Shown: positions 22,859-31,856, numbered from the stretch's first letter. The stretch is 40,559 nucleotides of DNA from Phycisphaerales bacterium (GCA_022843045.1 JALHOJ010000037.1:1-40559), one strand, 5' to 3'. The notes: generated by a model not told the origin, from the letters alone. Translations and numbers: made by a program.

Positions 22859-24634
22859 TCAGCGTCCCAACACCAGCAACTGCTGCATCAGTTCATCCGC
22901 CGTGCGGATCACTCGCGCGTTGGCCGAGTATCCCGTACTCGACAGGATCAGCTTGATGAACTCATCGCCAATGTCGACGTTCGACAGTTCGAGCGACCCC
23001 TGCACGATCTGCCCCGCGCCGAAGCTGCCCGCCTCCGTCACCACCGCCTGCCCGCTGTTGGCGCCGACGTTGAACAGGTTGTTGCCCAGGTCAACCAGGC
23101 CTTCGGTGTTCGTAAACGTCGCCATCGCAACCCGCCCCAGCGTGCGCGTCAGACCGTTGCTGAACACGCCCACGATCGTGCCATCGTTGTCCACGCCGTA
23201 ACTGGTAAGCGACCCAATCGGAGCACCATCCCGAAAGACCGCTGCGACCTCGCTCGACACATCCGTCAGCGCAGTCAGCGGGTTCTCCGCATCGCCAAAG
23301 TTCATCGTGAACGTGAGCGGCGTGATCGAACCCTGGTTCTCGCGGTTGATCGTCACCGTGATCGGCGCGGGATCGACCATCCGCCCCTCGTTGTCAAACG
23401 TCAGCACGCCCGTGCCCGATTGCAGGCCAATGCCGGTGTTGTCCGCCGATTCAACGTAGTACCGCCACGTCGTCCCCTGCGTCGTGCGCGACACCATCGC
23501 GATGCTGACGTCCAGCGTCACGGGCGTGCCCAGCGAGTCATACGCGAGGAACGCAGTCCGCACCGACTCGCCGTCCGCGCTCGCGACCTTGCTGGGCGTG
23601 AACGGATACCGCACCGTCGTGCCGCTTGCATCCACGATGCGAAGGTCCGCCGCCTGAAACTCCAGGTCATTGACCGTGCCAGTGTTCGACACAACGCGAA
23701 TCAGTCCGTTGGTCGCGTCCAGTGACAGCCCGGGCGTGTTCCCATCCGGATTCGCACCCGCCGTCGCCTCAATGCCCGACGCCGCCTGCAGGAACGCCAT
23801 CATGTCCTGAACCGTCGTCGTCGTCGTGATCGCCAACTCCGCATCAGGTAGGAGCCGCGAACCCTTCGTCACCCCCGTCATCCGCAGCGTCTGCCCCACG
23901 CTGAAAACCGGCGTGTTCGATGCAGGCAATTGCGGATCCTCAATGTCGATCAATCGCGTCGTCGCCGCGAGCCGATCGCCCGGCGCGGGCGCCGGCACCG
24001 CTCCGTCAATTGCTCGCAGCCCCGTCGTCGTCGTCCCGCCAAGCGTCGTCAGCCCGCCCGTCGTCGGAATCGTCCCGTTCGCATTCAGATTCCCCGCAAA
24101 CCGCACCAGCGTCGTCGGCTCCACCAGCGTCAGCGAACCCAGCGGCACCGCAATCGGCTGCAGCACGCCCGGGATGATGTTGAACTCCGCGTCAACGCCA
24201 TACCCCATCACCGTCTCGCCGTTGATCGTCGTCAACTGATTCTGCGCGTTGGGCCTGAAGTTGCCCGCCCGCGTGTACAACTGCTCAACCTGCCCCCCAC
24301 CACCCGCGCCGCGCTGCACAACAAAGAACCCGTTGCCATCAATCGCCAGATCGCGCCCGTCGCCCGTCGCGCTGATCGTCCCATTCGTCATGTTCCGCTG
24401 CGTGCCCGCCGTCTTCACGCCCAGTCCGATCTGAAACGGATTCGTCCCGCCCGTCGTGTCCGCGGGCGGCGTGCCTTCGCTGATCGTGCGGCTGAACATG
24501 TTCGAGAAAACCAGCCGCGACGACTTGTACGCCGTGGTGTTCACGTTCGCGATGTTGTTGCCGATCACGTCCAGGTTGCGGGCATTGGCGTTCATGCCCG
24601 AAAAGCCGGTGAAGAGTGCGGTGGTGCTGGCCAT
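22859..24634 (-). CDS. flgE: Flagellar hook protein FlgE
   Basis: 591 residues. The N-terminal rod/hook signature ALFTGFSGMNANARNLDVIG, NNIANVNTTAYKSSRLVFSN and the C-terminal domain VGANSGQAVVTEAGSFGAGQ, LELSNVDIGDEFIKLILSST, ANARVIRTADELMQQLL identify FlgE. It polymerises to form the hook outside the cell. The extended central region (~residues 150-480, many Thr/Pro/Val strands) carries the variable surface domains. It is the last gene visible in the flagellar operon, reading from fliF. A 57-nt gap with an octamer repeat separates it from the upstream gene. Confidence 0.93.
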   Translation of the reverse strand: MASTTALFTGFSGMNANARNLDVIGNNIANVNTTAYKSSRLVFSNMFSRTISEGTPPADTTGGTNPFQIGLGVKTAGTQRNMTNGTISATGDGRDLAIDGNGFFVVQRGAGGGGQVEQLYTRAGNFRPNAQNQLTTINGETVMGYGVDAEFNIIPGVLQPIAVPLGSLTLVEPTTLVRFAGNLNANGTIPTTGGLTTLGGTTTTGLRAIDGAVPAPAPGDRLAATTRLIDIEDPQLPASNTPVFSVGQTLRMTGVTKGSRLLPDAELAITTTTTVQDMMAFLQAASGIEATAGANPDGNTPGLSLDATNGLIRVVSNTGTVNDLEFQAADLRIVDASGTTVRYPFTPSKVASADGESVRTAFLAYDSLGTPVTLDVSIAMVSRTTQGTTWRYYVESADNTGIGLQSGTGVLTFDNEGRMVDPAPITVTINRENQGSITPLTFTMNFGDAENPLTALTDVSSEVAAVFRDGAPIGSLTSYGVDNDGTIVGVFSNGLTRTLGRVAMATFTNTEGLVDLGNNLFNVGANSGQAVVTEAGSFGAGQIVQGSLELSNVDIGDEFIKLILSSTGYSANARVIRTADELMQQLLVLGR

Positions 24635-24653
24635 GGTTGGTCCCGTGAGTGAA

Positions 24654-24693
24654 CTGCAAAGGTGCGACCGTGCAAAGGTGCGAAAGTGCGACT
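24654..24693. repeat. Octamer array inside the flagellar operon, before flgE
   Basis: Five units in 8-nt phase (CTGCAAAG, GTGCGACC, GTGCAAAG, GTGCGAAA, GTGCGACT; 24654-24693) in the gap between the TIGR02530 gene and flgE. Only one arm is present. It shares the GTGCGAAA unit with elements at 22305, 35492 and 40456. Confidence 0.8.
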
Positions 24694-25210
24694 ACGCAGC
24701 CTGCGTGCCGCGCTGGGCGAGAGCATTGAGGAGCGATGCGTTGCTCATCTGCGCCAATCCCGCGCCCGGCGCGATCGTTGCTGCGCTCGCGCTGCCGCCC
24801 TGTGCCATCGTCGGCACGCTGACCACGCCATCGACGCCCTCAACCACGCCAGCCTGCGACGCCGTGACTTCGCCCAGAACCTGCCGCGTGCCCACGTCCA
24901 TCACGACCTGCTTCCCATCGATCAGAAACAGCCCGCGCCCGATGCCGTTGGCCTCCGCGAGATCCGCCGCCGCCGAGAGCCGCGTCAGTTGCTCATCGTT
25001 CAGTTGCACGCCCGCATCGCGCGCCGTGCTCACCTTGATGCCGCTGTGAATCTCGCCCGCGCGGGCCTTCGCGAGCAGGTTCGCAAAGTCCAGTCCGCCC
25101 GTCGCCTTCGCCTCGGCTCCGCCCGCCGCGCCGCTGATCTTTCCTGATCCGCCAACGCCGCTCAGCGTCCCGCCCAGCGTTCGCAGCAACGCGTTCGCAT
25201 CGATCGTCAT
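24692..25210 (-). CDS. Flagellar operon protein, TIGR02530 family
   Basis: 172 residues. The segment LDFANLLAKARAGEIHSGIK, VQLNDEQLTRLSAAADLAEA, LFLIDGKQVVMDVGTRQVLG matches the small flagellar-operon family TIGR02530 (flg_new). Its genes sit between flgD and flgE in many flagellated bacteria; the exact role is unclear but it is tied to hook assembly. Position here between flgD and flgE supports the call. An AGGAGG site lies 7 nt before the ATG at 25210. The C-terminal ~50 residues are Ala/Gly/Ser-rich and variable. Confidence 0.83.
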   Translation of the reverse strand: MTIDANALLRTLGGTLSGVGGSGKISGAAGGAEAKATGGLDFANLLAKARAGEIHSGIKVSTARDAGVQLNDEQLTRLSAAADLAEANGIGRGLFLIDGKQVVMDVGTRQVLGEVTASQAGVVEGVDGVVSVPTMAQGGSASAATIAPGAGLAQMSNASLLNALAQRGTQAA

Positions 25211-25280
25211 GGCACGATCCTCCTGCTCCGCCACGAATCGCGGCGGAGTTCAACACTTCGTCAATCTTGGTTCGTATCGA

Positions 25281-25691
25281 TTACTGCTGCACGCTGTCCA
25301 CATTCGCCCAGCTCAGCACTTCGCCCGTGGTCAGCCGCACCATCGTGCCGTCGCGCGTCCGCGCCACCGCTTCGACCGTGCCCGACGCCCGCCGGTTGTC
25401 GATGCTCACACCGCTGATGTTCTTGCCGATCAGCGTCGCCGCGCTCGAGAAGTCATTCTGCTCGACCAGGCTCGACAAGCTCGTGGACAGACTCGTGTCC
25501 GACTCGATCGAACGGATCGTCGCGATCTGATTCAGCAGCGCGTTGGTGTCGTTGGGCTGGAGCGGATCCTGCTTGGTCAGTTCCGTGATGATCAGCTGCG
25601 TGAAGTCCTCGCTGCTCAGCTCGCTCATACCGCGACCGCTGTTGCCCTGCGAGTTCCGCTGCGTCGACGAAAGTGCTCCAACCGCGTCCAT
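25281..25691 (-). CDS. flgD: Flagellar hook assembly (capping) protein FlgD
   Basis: 136 residues, the short form. The conserved N-terminal block LSSEDFTQLIITELTKQDPL, QPNDTNALLNQIATIRSIES identifies FlgD, the scaffold that caps the growing hook. A short second part (LIGKNISGVSIDNRRASGTV, LTTGEVLSWANVDSV) is an SH3-like region; the larger tudor/Fn3 domains of E. coli-type FlgD (about 230 residues) are absent. GGAGG lies 7 nt before the ATG at 25691. Order fliK-flgD-TIGR02530-flgE is standard. Confidence 0.9.
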   Translation of the reverse strand: MDAVGALSSTQRNSQGNSGRGMSELSSEDFTQLIITELTKQDPLQPNDTNALLNQIATIRSIESDTSLSTSLSSLVEQNDFSSAATLIGKNISGVSIDNRRASGTVEAVARTRDGTMVRLTTGEVLSWANVDSVQQ

Positions 25692-25807
25692 GGCGATGCC
25701 TCCCGCGCTCCGTAAGCGCGTTCACGTTCCCGGTGCAGACGTTCAAGCCGCAACCACCCAGCAGCCATCGCGCTTTCGCGAAACGCCGCTGGCGTCGCAA
25801 ACCCGCG

Positions 25808-27229
25808 TCACGCCACCCATTCGAAGCCGTCCAGCACCCTGCCGCCCGCTCCAGCAAGCGACCAGGCCGGACCATCCATGCCACCCGCGTCAACCGCGTG
25901 TGACACTGTCGCGTCCGCACCCGCGGCCGCACGCTCCATCGGCATCCGTGCCATCCTGCGCCCTTCGTCCTCGCTCCGCGAGTCCGTCGAACCCTGCGAA
26001 TCGCGTCCCTGCGATCCGCCATCCTGCCCGGCGTTTCCAACGCCGTCCTCACGCGCCCGCTCGCTTCCAGCAAGCTTCACGCGCGAATCGCTCTGATCGC
26101 GGGCTCGCGCCGCCGAGTCCTCCGGCGGAACATCGAGTCGCACGTCAATGCGATCCACAACCAAGCCGCGCATCTCCAGCGCGGCCTTTAAGTCATCCAC
26201 AGACTTGACCAGCAAGTCCCGTGCCACTTCCGTTTGTGCCCGAAACGTCGCCTCGACCCGCGCATCCTGAATCGTGAGCCGCGCCGACACCGCGCCAAGC
26301 TCCCCAGGCCGCAGTTTGAGCAACACCTCGCCCCCACCGTCCTTCACCAGCATCTGCAAACCCTTCGCCACGCTCTGCGCGACTTGCTGCTGCTCCGTCG
26401 CACGTCGCGCTGGCTGCCCTTGCTCCAGCAGCTTCTTGAACGCCGCCGATCGAGCGCCCTGCACGCCGCCGATCGCAACCCCGTTCGAGCTCGTTGCTCC
26501 CGCCGCGTTCGCATGCTGGCCAGACCCGCCAGCCGCGCTCGCCGCCGAGGCTGCAGCCGCCGCCCCCGACCCGACCTTGCTTGTCGCTCCCCCGACGCTT
26601 GCCTGGTTTGCGTGCGAAACGCTGCCATCCCCCTGTTCCGCGCCGCGTCCGTTCGCGCTGCTTTGCGAAGCGTGCTTGGACGCCGCGCCCGCACCATGGA
26701 CGTCGCCCCGGCCCGCCGTCGCGCTCCCCTCCGCGCCCCGCTGCTGCAGCGCCGCGGAGCGCGAAGTATTCTCGCCCCCATCGCCACGAGCCGGCTCGCG
26801 CCCGCTCGATCGAGCCGCCTGCTGCCCCGCGCCTTCGCTCACTTGCTCCGCATCCGCCTCCGCCACCGCCCCAGGCGTCGCCGGGTTCGCAAGCTTGTCC
26901 GCCGCGACCTGAGCCACATCCACGAGCGCAGCTTGCTTCACTTCCCGCGCCGCTTCATCCTTCGCCCCAAGTCCCTTGCCCGTGCTCTGCACCGTCCGCT
27001 GCGCCGCCAACGCCCGCGCATCCGCCTCCGCCGCGTTCGCTGTCTTCAGACCCGACACCGAACCAGCCCCGACGATCGCCGCCAGTGCCTCTTCAAATCC
27101 ACCCTCGCGCGTTGTCTCCTCCGTTGGCCCCCGCTCCCCTGCCGCGCGGCCCAAAGGCCCCGCCCCAGCGCTCCCGCGCGGGCCGCCGCCGACTTCATTG
27201 CGTGACTTTGCCAGTATCGCCTCGGCCAT
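25808..27229 (-). CDS. fliK: Flagellar hook-length control protein FliK
   Basis: 473 residues. The first ~280 are Ala/Gly/Ser/Gln-rich and disordered, as expected for the molecular-ruler part. The C-terminal Flg_hook domain is clear at about residues 285-400: GLQMLVKDGGGEVLLKLRPG, ELGAVSARLTIQDARVEATF, TEVARDLLVKSVDDLKAALE, LVVDRIDVRLDV. This domain triggers the substrate-specificity switch at FlhB when the hook is complete. The residues after ~400 are charged and Gly-rich, also disordered. Start ATG 27229. It ends 116 nt before flgD. Antisense open frames across it are products of GC-rich codon bias. Confidence 0.85.
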   Translation of the reverse strand: MAEAILAKSRNEVGGGPRGSAGAGPLGRAAGERGPTEETTREGGFEEALAAIVGAGSVSGLKTANAAEADARALAAQRTVQSTGKGLGAKDEAAREVKQAALVDVAQVAADKLANPATPGAVAEADAEQVSEGAGQQAARSSGREPARGDGGENTSRSAALQQRGAEGSATAGRGDVHGAGAASKHASQSSANGRGAEQGDGSVSHANQASVGGATSKVGSGAAAAASAASAAGGSGQHANAAGATSSNGVAIGGVQGARSAAFKKLLEQGQPARRATEQQQVAQSVAKGLQMLVKDGGGEVLLKLRPGELGAVSARLTIQDARVEATFRAQTEVARDLLVKSVDDLKAALEMRGLVVDRIDVRLDVPPEDSAARARDQSDSRVKLAGSERAREDGVGNAGQDGGSQGRDSQGSTDSRSEDEGRRMARMPMERAAAGADATVSHAVDAGGMDGPAWSLAGAGGRVLDGFEWVA

Positions 27230-27273
27230 GCGTGCGCTCCCGCCGCACGCCCGGGAACCCCACGTCCCAAGCC

Positions 27274-28041
27274 CTAGCGGCTGTTCGCCGAGGCGAATTC
27301 GCCCTGGCGTCGCACAGCGTCCAGCAATTCCACTGCCATCTTCGGATCGCCCTTGGCAAACTCCGACATGATCCGGTTCCGCGCCCGCTCATCCATCGCA
27401 TTGAGGTATCGCGCCGCCTTCGTGAACCGATCTGCACGCACCCCTTGCGCCACCGCACCCGTTCCTTGCGCATCCGGCGCAGCATTCGCGTCGCTCGCCG
27501 CCGGCCCCGCGCCCGCCGCGATCATCTCCTCGATCATCGCCTTTGCCTCCTTGGGCTTCAGCGACGACAGCACGCCCAACGTCTTCGTAAACTGCTCATC
27601 CCCCGACGACGCCGTGAACTGCCGCACTTGCTCGGCAAACGCCGCCTTGTCCGCGTCCAGAGCCGCCTGGCGCGCATCCAGATCACGCCGCTCCTGCGAC
27701 AAACTCCGCCGCAACCCCTCGATCTCCTCACGCAGCCGCTGCAACCGCTGCTGATCCAGTTGCGACAGTTCCACCCGCGTCGCCAACTGCTGTTCCGCAT
27801 TCAGCGGCGGGCGATTGGCCTTCTCCTCCGCCTTCGCCCGCTCCTCCTCTGCCTTCTTTTCCGCATCCGAAGCCGCAGCCGTGGCCATCTCCGCCGTGAT
27901 CGTGACGCTCATCCGCTCGCGCAGATCGCGGAGCCGATCGATGCTCAACCGATCGCTCATCCGCAGCCACGCGACAAATCCCACGCACGCGAGCAGATTC
28001 GCAATCGCCAGCACCGCCAGAATGTTCCACAGCTTCTTCAT
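27274..28041 (-). CDS. MotE/YlxF-like flagellar coiled-coil protein
   Basis: 255 residues. It has an N-terminal membrane anchor (KKLWNILAVLAIANLLACVG) and a long coiled coil (AEKKAEEERAKAEEKANRPP and LDQQRLQRLREEIEGLRRSL to about residue 155). The C-terminal domain (KTLGVLSSLKPKEAKAMIEE and AARYLNAMDERARNRIMSEF) has two MgtE-N-like helical units. The same architecture occurs in MotE/YlxF-type proteins encoded between fliJ and fliK. MotE is a chaperone-like partner of MotC in alpha-proteobacteria; YlxF is the equivalent-position gene in Bacillus. It follows fliJ by 10 nt. A role in stator or motor support is inferred from architecture and locus. Confidence 0.78.
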   Translation of the reverse strand: MKKLWNILAVLAIANLLACVGFVAWLRMSDRLSIDRLRDLRERMSVTITAEMATAAASDAEKKAEEERAKAEEKANRPPLNAEQQLATRVELSQLDQQRLQRLREEIEGLRRSLSQERRDLDARQAALDADKAAFAEQVRQFTASSGDEQFTKTLGVLSSLKPKEAKAMIEEMIAAGAGPAASDANAAPDAQGTGAVAQGVRADRFTKAARYLNAMDERARNRIMSEFAKGDPKMAVELLDAVRRQGEFASANSR

Positions 28042-28051
28042 GGCAATCTAC

Positions 28052-28543
28052 TCACCCTATCGGCTCACCGTCTCCAAGCCCCGCACCCCCTGCCCCAGCG
28101 CGCATCGTCGCGATCTCATCCATCGCCCGGGCATCGATCCGCCGCTGCTCGTCGCGCCACGCCTCCCATCGCCGCTCCTTGAGCGTCTCAACCGCCTTCC
28201 GCCGCGTCGTCGCCTCCAGCAAGTCCCGCCGGGCTACTTCGATCCGCTTGTGCACGCCCGCCAACTGCAAGGCCAACTGCTGCGCATGCGCCCGCGTCTT
28301 CAGCGCCGCCGTGGTCTGAAACCGCACCCCGCGCAGATCAATCACGCCGCCTCCCGCCAATCGCCCGCCCAGTTGCGCTCCCAGTTCCGCCCGCTCCTCC
28401 ACGCCCCGCTCATGCATCGCCCGCAGTCGATCCTCCAACGCGATCCGCGCCCGCTCCACCTCCGCCAACGCCACCATCCGCTCGCGCTCGATCGCTCGCC
28501 GCTGCTTGAGCACCGCCTCAAGTTCAAACACAAACTTCGCCAC
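28052..28543 (-). CDS. fliJ: Flagellar export chaperone FliJ
   Basis: 163 residues, almost all charged helix: KFVFELEAVLKQRRAIERER, MVALAEVERARIALEDRLRA, GVHKRIEVARRDLLEATTRR, ETLKERRWEAWRDEQRRIDA. This is typical of FliJ, the coiled-coil stalk that fits in the FliI hexamer and links it to FlhA. The FxLexVLkqR N-terminal motif and the position directly after fliI support the call. The start is GTG 28543. The Ala/Gly-rich C-terminal tail is unusual but short. Confidence 0.85.
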   Translation of the reverse strand: MAKFVFELEAVLKQRRAIERERMVALAEVERARIALEDRLRAMHERGVEERAELGAQLGGRLAGGGVIDLRGVRFQTTAALKTRAHAQQLALQLAGVHKRIEVARRDLLEATTRRKAVETLKERRWEAWRDEQRRIDARAMDEIATMRAGAGGAGLGDGEPIG

Positions 28544-28573
28544 TGCTTATCACCGTCCCACCAGCTCACCGTC

Positions 28574-29926
28574 TCACTTCTTCTTCCCACTTCGCGCGAT
28601 CAACTCCTCCCCCGTCTTCGCCAACTTCACCATCGCACTCAGCCCCGGCTCAAACGCCCCGTCATCCCCCTTCCCCTGCCTCAGCAACTCCTGCATCTGC
28701 CCCTGCAGTTCAATCGCCGCGTCCGCGACCGGATTGCTCCCTCGCGCATAGGCCCCGATCTGCACCAGGTCCTCCACCTCGCGATACGTCGCAAGCAACC
28801 GCAGCACGCTCCGCCGCGCCTTCATGTGCTCGTCGCTCGCCACATCATCCGCGACGCGGCTGACCGAATCCAGCACATCCACCGCCGGAAAGTGCCCTTT
28901 CTGTGCGAGTTTTCGTGACAAAATCAAGTGCCCGTCCAGAATCCCGCGAGCCGCGTCCGCCACCGGCTCGGTCATGTCGTCGCCTTCAACCAAAATCGTG
29001 TACAGCCCCGTGATCGACCCCGCGCCCTCGACGCTTCCCGCCCGTTCCAGCAGCAACGCCATCTGCGCGAACACGCTGGGCACATACCCCTTCGTCGCGG
29101 GCGGCTCCCCCGCCGACAGCCCGATCTGCCGCTGCGCGTGCGCAAATCGCGTGATCGAGTCCATCATCAGCAGAACATCCGCGCCCGCATCGCGAAAAAA
29201 CTCAGCACAGCAGCACGCCAACCGACTCGCCCGCACTCGCATCAGCGGAGATTCATCCCCCGTCGCGACAATCACGACGCTCCGCGCCAGCCCCTCAGGC
29301 CCCAGCGCATGCTCGATGAAGTCCTTGACTTCCCGTCCGCGCTCCCCGATCAACGCAATCACATTCACCTGCGCGTTGGTCCTTCGCGCAATCGATCCCA
29401 TCAGCGTGCTCTTCCCCACGCCCGGCCCCGCGAAGATGCCCATGCGTTGCCCGCGGCCCAAAGGCGTCATCAGGTCCACCGCCCGCATCCCCGTCCGCAG
29501 CGACTGCGTGATCCGCTTGCGACGCATCGGCGAGATTGGCTCAGGACTCATCGCCCGCGGCACCAACTCCCGCGGCGCAGGCCCGCCATCCAACGCACGC
29601 CCCAGTCCATCCAGCACCCGCCCCACCAGCGAAAAACCCACCTTCGCCACCGGCGCAGCCTGCACCGCCAGCACGCGGTTGCCCGCCGCAATTCCCGCCG
29701 TCTGCCCCAGCATCATCACAATCGCGTGCTCGCGCGTGAAGCCCACGACTTCGCCATACTGCTCACTGATCAGGTCCGACCCGTCTCCGACTCGCACGAT
29801 CGTGCCCACCGGCACGGGAAGCTCGTCGACAAGCACCGTCAGTCCACGCACCGCGCTGACCACTCCCCGCACCGCCACCGGCGCGAGCGTCCGAGCCATC
29901 GCCAGCGCAGGCGCGAGCGTGCTCAT
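28574..29926 (-). CDS. fliI: Flagellum-specific ATPase FliI
   Basis: 450-residue ATPase of the flagellar type III export apparatus. Walker A is GPGVGKST (about 167-174) followed by LIGERGREVKDFIEH. Then LLMMDSITRFAHAQRQIGLS (Walker B), GEPPATKGYVPSVFAQMALL, and the F1-beta-like GSITGLYTILVEGDDMTEPV and ILDGHLILSRKLAQKGHFPA motifs. The N-terminal RGVVSAVRGLTVLVDELPVP is the small beta domain that engages FliH. The start codon overlaps the fliH stop (ATGA at 29923-29926), implying translational coupling. Confidence 0.95.
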   Translation of the reverse strand: MSTLAPALAMARTLAPVAVRGVVSAVRGLTVLVDELPVPVGTIVRVGDGSDLISEQYGEVVGFTREHAIVMMLGQTAGIAAGNRVLAVQAAPVAKVGFSLVGRVLDGLGRALDGGPAPRELVPRAMSPEPISPMRRKRITQSLRTGMRAVDLMTPLGRGQRMGIFAGPGVGKSTLMGSIARRTNAQVNVIALIGERGREVKDFIEHALGPEGLARSVVIVATGDESPLMRVRASRLACCCAEFFRDAGADVLLMMDSITRFAHAQRQIGLSAGEPPATKGYVPSVFAQMALLLERAGSVEGAGSITGLYTILVEGDDMTEPVADAARGILDGHLILSRKLAQKGHFPAVDVLDSVSRVADDVASDEHMKARRSVLRLLATYREVEDLVQIGAYARGSNPVADAAIELQGQMQELLRQGKGDDGAFEPGLSAMVKLAKTGEELIARSGKKK

Positions 29927-30690
29927 GCCGATCCCTCGCTCTTCGCCCCGTCCGACTGATCAGCAAGCCGCTTGCTCACCTTCTCAGCGAGCCGCTCAGG
30001 CAGCAGCGCCTCGGCAATCCGCCTCAGCTGCGCATCCACCGACGCATCGAGCATCCCCCCGCCCGCCGTGCGCACAACGCACGAGCCTCGCGCGAGCGCG
30101 CCGTCAATCGCGAGCGTCGCGTGCCTCGCCGCATCCATCGAGATCGCCAGCGTCGCGAGCGCTTCTCGCGCAAGCGCCTCATCCTCCGGATGCACCGCGA
30201 CAGTGAGCGACGTCGGCCGCGCCACCATCGAGAGCGTCGCGCTCACCTGATCCTGAACCAGCATCGGATCGACTTGAATCGCACGCTTGACCACCCGCTG
30301 CGCGAGCATCACGGCAAGTTGCAGCACATCCTCCCGCGCATCCTCCAGCATCGCCGCTCGCGCCGCCTCAAACTCCGCCAGCGCCTTGCCCCACGCCTGC
30401 TGCAACGTCTCCAGCTTCGCCTTCGATTCCGCCAGGGCTTGAGCATGCCCGCTCGCCCGCCCGGCCTCGAATCCCTCACGTTTTCCAGCCTCAAACCCCT
30501 CCCCGCGAGCCTGCTCTTCGATCCCGCGCATCACCGCTGCCCGCTGCTGCTGCGCCTGCTCCAAGAGCGCCGCCGCCTGCGCGCGGGCCCGAGCCATCAG
30601 CGCATCGCCCTGCCTCGCAAGGTCGCCCAGGTCCAGCGCAATCGCATCGCCCGCGATGCGTTGGGCTTCAGATTGACGGAGCAGTGCCAA
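29923..30690 (-). CDS. fliH: Flagellar assembly protein FliH
   Basis: About 255 residues from the start used. Charged helices with repeated G..AG.. (ARGEGFEAGKREGFEAGRAS) lead to a long coiled coil, and then a FliH/HrpE-like C-terminal domain (LQLAVMLAQRVVKRAIQVDP, LTVAVHPEDEALAREALATL, GMLDASVDAQLRRIAEAL). FliH holds FliI in check and links it to the C-ring. The start is uncertain: I use TTG 30690 (reading MALLRQSEAQRIAGDAIALD), since sequence upstream is a repeat element and no ATG fits; the next in-frame ATG would remove the conserved N-terminus. The stop overlaps the fliI start. Confidence 0.82.
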   Translation of the reverse strand: MALLRQSEAQRIAGDAIALDLGDLARQGDALMARARAQAAALLEQAQQQRAAVMRGIEEQARGEGFEAGKREGFEAGRASGHAQALAESKAKLETLQQAWGKALAEFEAARAAMLEDAREDVLQLAVMLAQRVVKRAIQVDPMLVQDQVSATLSMVARPTSLTVAVHPEDEALAREALATLAISMDAARHATLAIDGALARGSCVVRTAGGGMLDASVDAQLRRIAEALLPERLAEKVSKRLADQSDGAKSEGSA

Positions 30691-30695
30691 GGTAC

Positions 30696-30780
30696 ATTTC
30701 CAAATGGCCAGATTTCCAAATGGCCAAAGCAACAGTTCTGACGTCCAACCGGCTCACTTGGTCATTGGGCGCTTTGGCCA
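30696..30780. repeat. Repeat element between fliG and fliH
   Basis: Two tandem 16-nt units (ATTTCCAAATGGCCAG and ATTTCCAAATGGCCAA, 30696-30727; each two octamers) and an inverted end: TGGCCAAAG (30721-30729) pairs with CTTTGGCCA (30772-30780). It occupies nearly the entire 95-nt gap inside the operon and comes to within 6 nt of the fliH start. Confidence 0.75.
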
Positions 30781-30785
30781 CTTTT

Positions 30786-31829
30786 CTACACCATCGCCTC
30801 AGTGTCCCCGCCGCGCCCTTCGATCACCACATCGCCCGACTCTTCGAGCCGCCTCACGATGTCCACGACCCTCTGCTGAGCCCCCTCGACATCGCTCACC
30901 CGCACCGGGCCCATGTACTGCATGTCTTCCTTGATGAGCTGCGCCGCACGCTCCGACATGTTCTTGAATATCTTGTTCTTGAGTTCCTCGCTCGCGGTCT
31001 TGAGCGCCAGCGACAGCTCGCTGTTGTCCACTTCCTTGAGCACCATCTGGATGCCCTTGTCGTTGACCTTGCGGATGTCCTCGAAGACGAACATGAGCCG
31101 GCGAATCTGCTCGACCAGGTCCGGGTCTTCGCTCTCGAGCCCTTCCATGATCGACTTCTCCGTCGACCGATCCGTCAAGTTCAGAATCTCCGCGACCATA
31201 TCGACCCCGCCGCTCTTTTCCGTGCTCTGCATGAGCATGTTCGACAGCCGGCTCTCCAGACCGCGCTCGACTTCCTTGATGACCTCCGGGTTGGTCTGCT
31301 CCATGTTCGCCACCCGCTTGATCACCTCCACCTGCTTCTGCATGGGCAGCCCCGCGATGATCTCGCTGGCCTTGTGATGGCTCAGGTGACAGACGATCAG
31401 CGCGATCGTCTGCGGATGTTCATCCTGAATGAACGCCATCAGGTTTTCCGATTCCGCCCGCTGGAGGAAGCTGAACGGCGTCTTCTGCACCTGCGTCTGA
31501 ATCTGCCCCAGCATCCGCTCCGCCGCCTTGGGGTCCTGCAGCGAGTCCATCAGGATCTTCTTCGCGTAATCCAGATTGCCCTCGTTGGCATACTGGTTCG
31601 CGACCGTGATCCCGTAGAACTCCTCCACCACCTTCGCCTGCAACTCGCTCGACACTCGCCCCAGGCTCGCGAGCTCGCGCGTGACTTCCTCAACCGCCTC
31701 CGTCCCCATGTGCTTGAGCACCGCCGAGGCCTTGTCGGGCCCGATCGCCAGCAACAGGATCGCCGCCTTCGTGATCCCATCTAGATCCGTGGCGTTCTCC
31801 GACAACTTTTCATTCGGCTTCCGAGGCAC
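30786..31829 (-). CDS. fliG: Flagellar motor switch protein FliG
   Basis: 347 residues. FliG is the C-ring rotor protein that contacts the stator. The N-terminal domain ITKAAILLLAIGPDKASAVL, ELQAKVVEEFYGITVANQYA binds FliF. The middle has the EHPQ motif (DEHPQTIALIVCHLSHHKAS), and the C-terminal torque helix carries VFEDIRKVNDKGIQMVLKEV, LALKTASEELKNKIFKNMSE, RAAQLIKEDMQYMGPVRVSD, with charged residues in the expected spots. Start GTG 31829, directly after fliF. Downstream fliH is separated by a repeat element. Confidence 0.95.
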   Translation of the reverse strand: MPRKPNEKLSENATDLDGITKAAILLLAIGPDKASAVLKHMGTEAVEEVTRELASLGRVSSELQAKVVEEFYGITVANQYANEGNLDYAKKILMDSLQDPKAAERMLGQIQTQVQKTPFSFLQRAESENLMAFIQDEHPQTIALIVCHLSHHKASEIIAGLPMQKQVEVIKRVANMEQTNPEVIKEVERGLESRLSNMLMQSTEKSGGVDMVAEILNLTDRSTEKSIMEGLESEDPDLVEQIRRLMFVFEDIRKVNDKGIQMVLKEVDNSELSLALKTASEELKNKIFKNMSERAAQLIKEDMQYMGPVRVSDVEGAQQRVVDIVRRLEESGDVVIEGRGGDTEAMV

Positions 31830-31856
31830 ACTTCACTCCGTCTCTTCGTCTCTTCC
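31830..31856. repeat. Octamer pair in the fliF-fliG gap
   Basis: Two exact tandem CGTCTCTT units (31839-31846 and 31847-31854) fill the 27-nt gap between fliF and fliG. It is the same unit as the right arm of the element at 12986-13017. Confidence 0.65.

Noticed and set aside
26234-28918. Long plus-strand open frames (300-560 residues) across the flagellar genes
   Set aside because: They are antisense shadows of fliK, motE-like and fliJ produced by GC-rich codon bias; the translations are Arg/Pro/Leu-rich without domains, and the minus strand holds recognisable genes.
28824-30206. Plus-strand open frames opposite fliI and fliH
   Set aside because: Same reason: Arg/Ser/Pro-rich translations with no motifs, opposite clear FliI and FliH.
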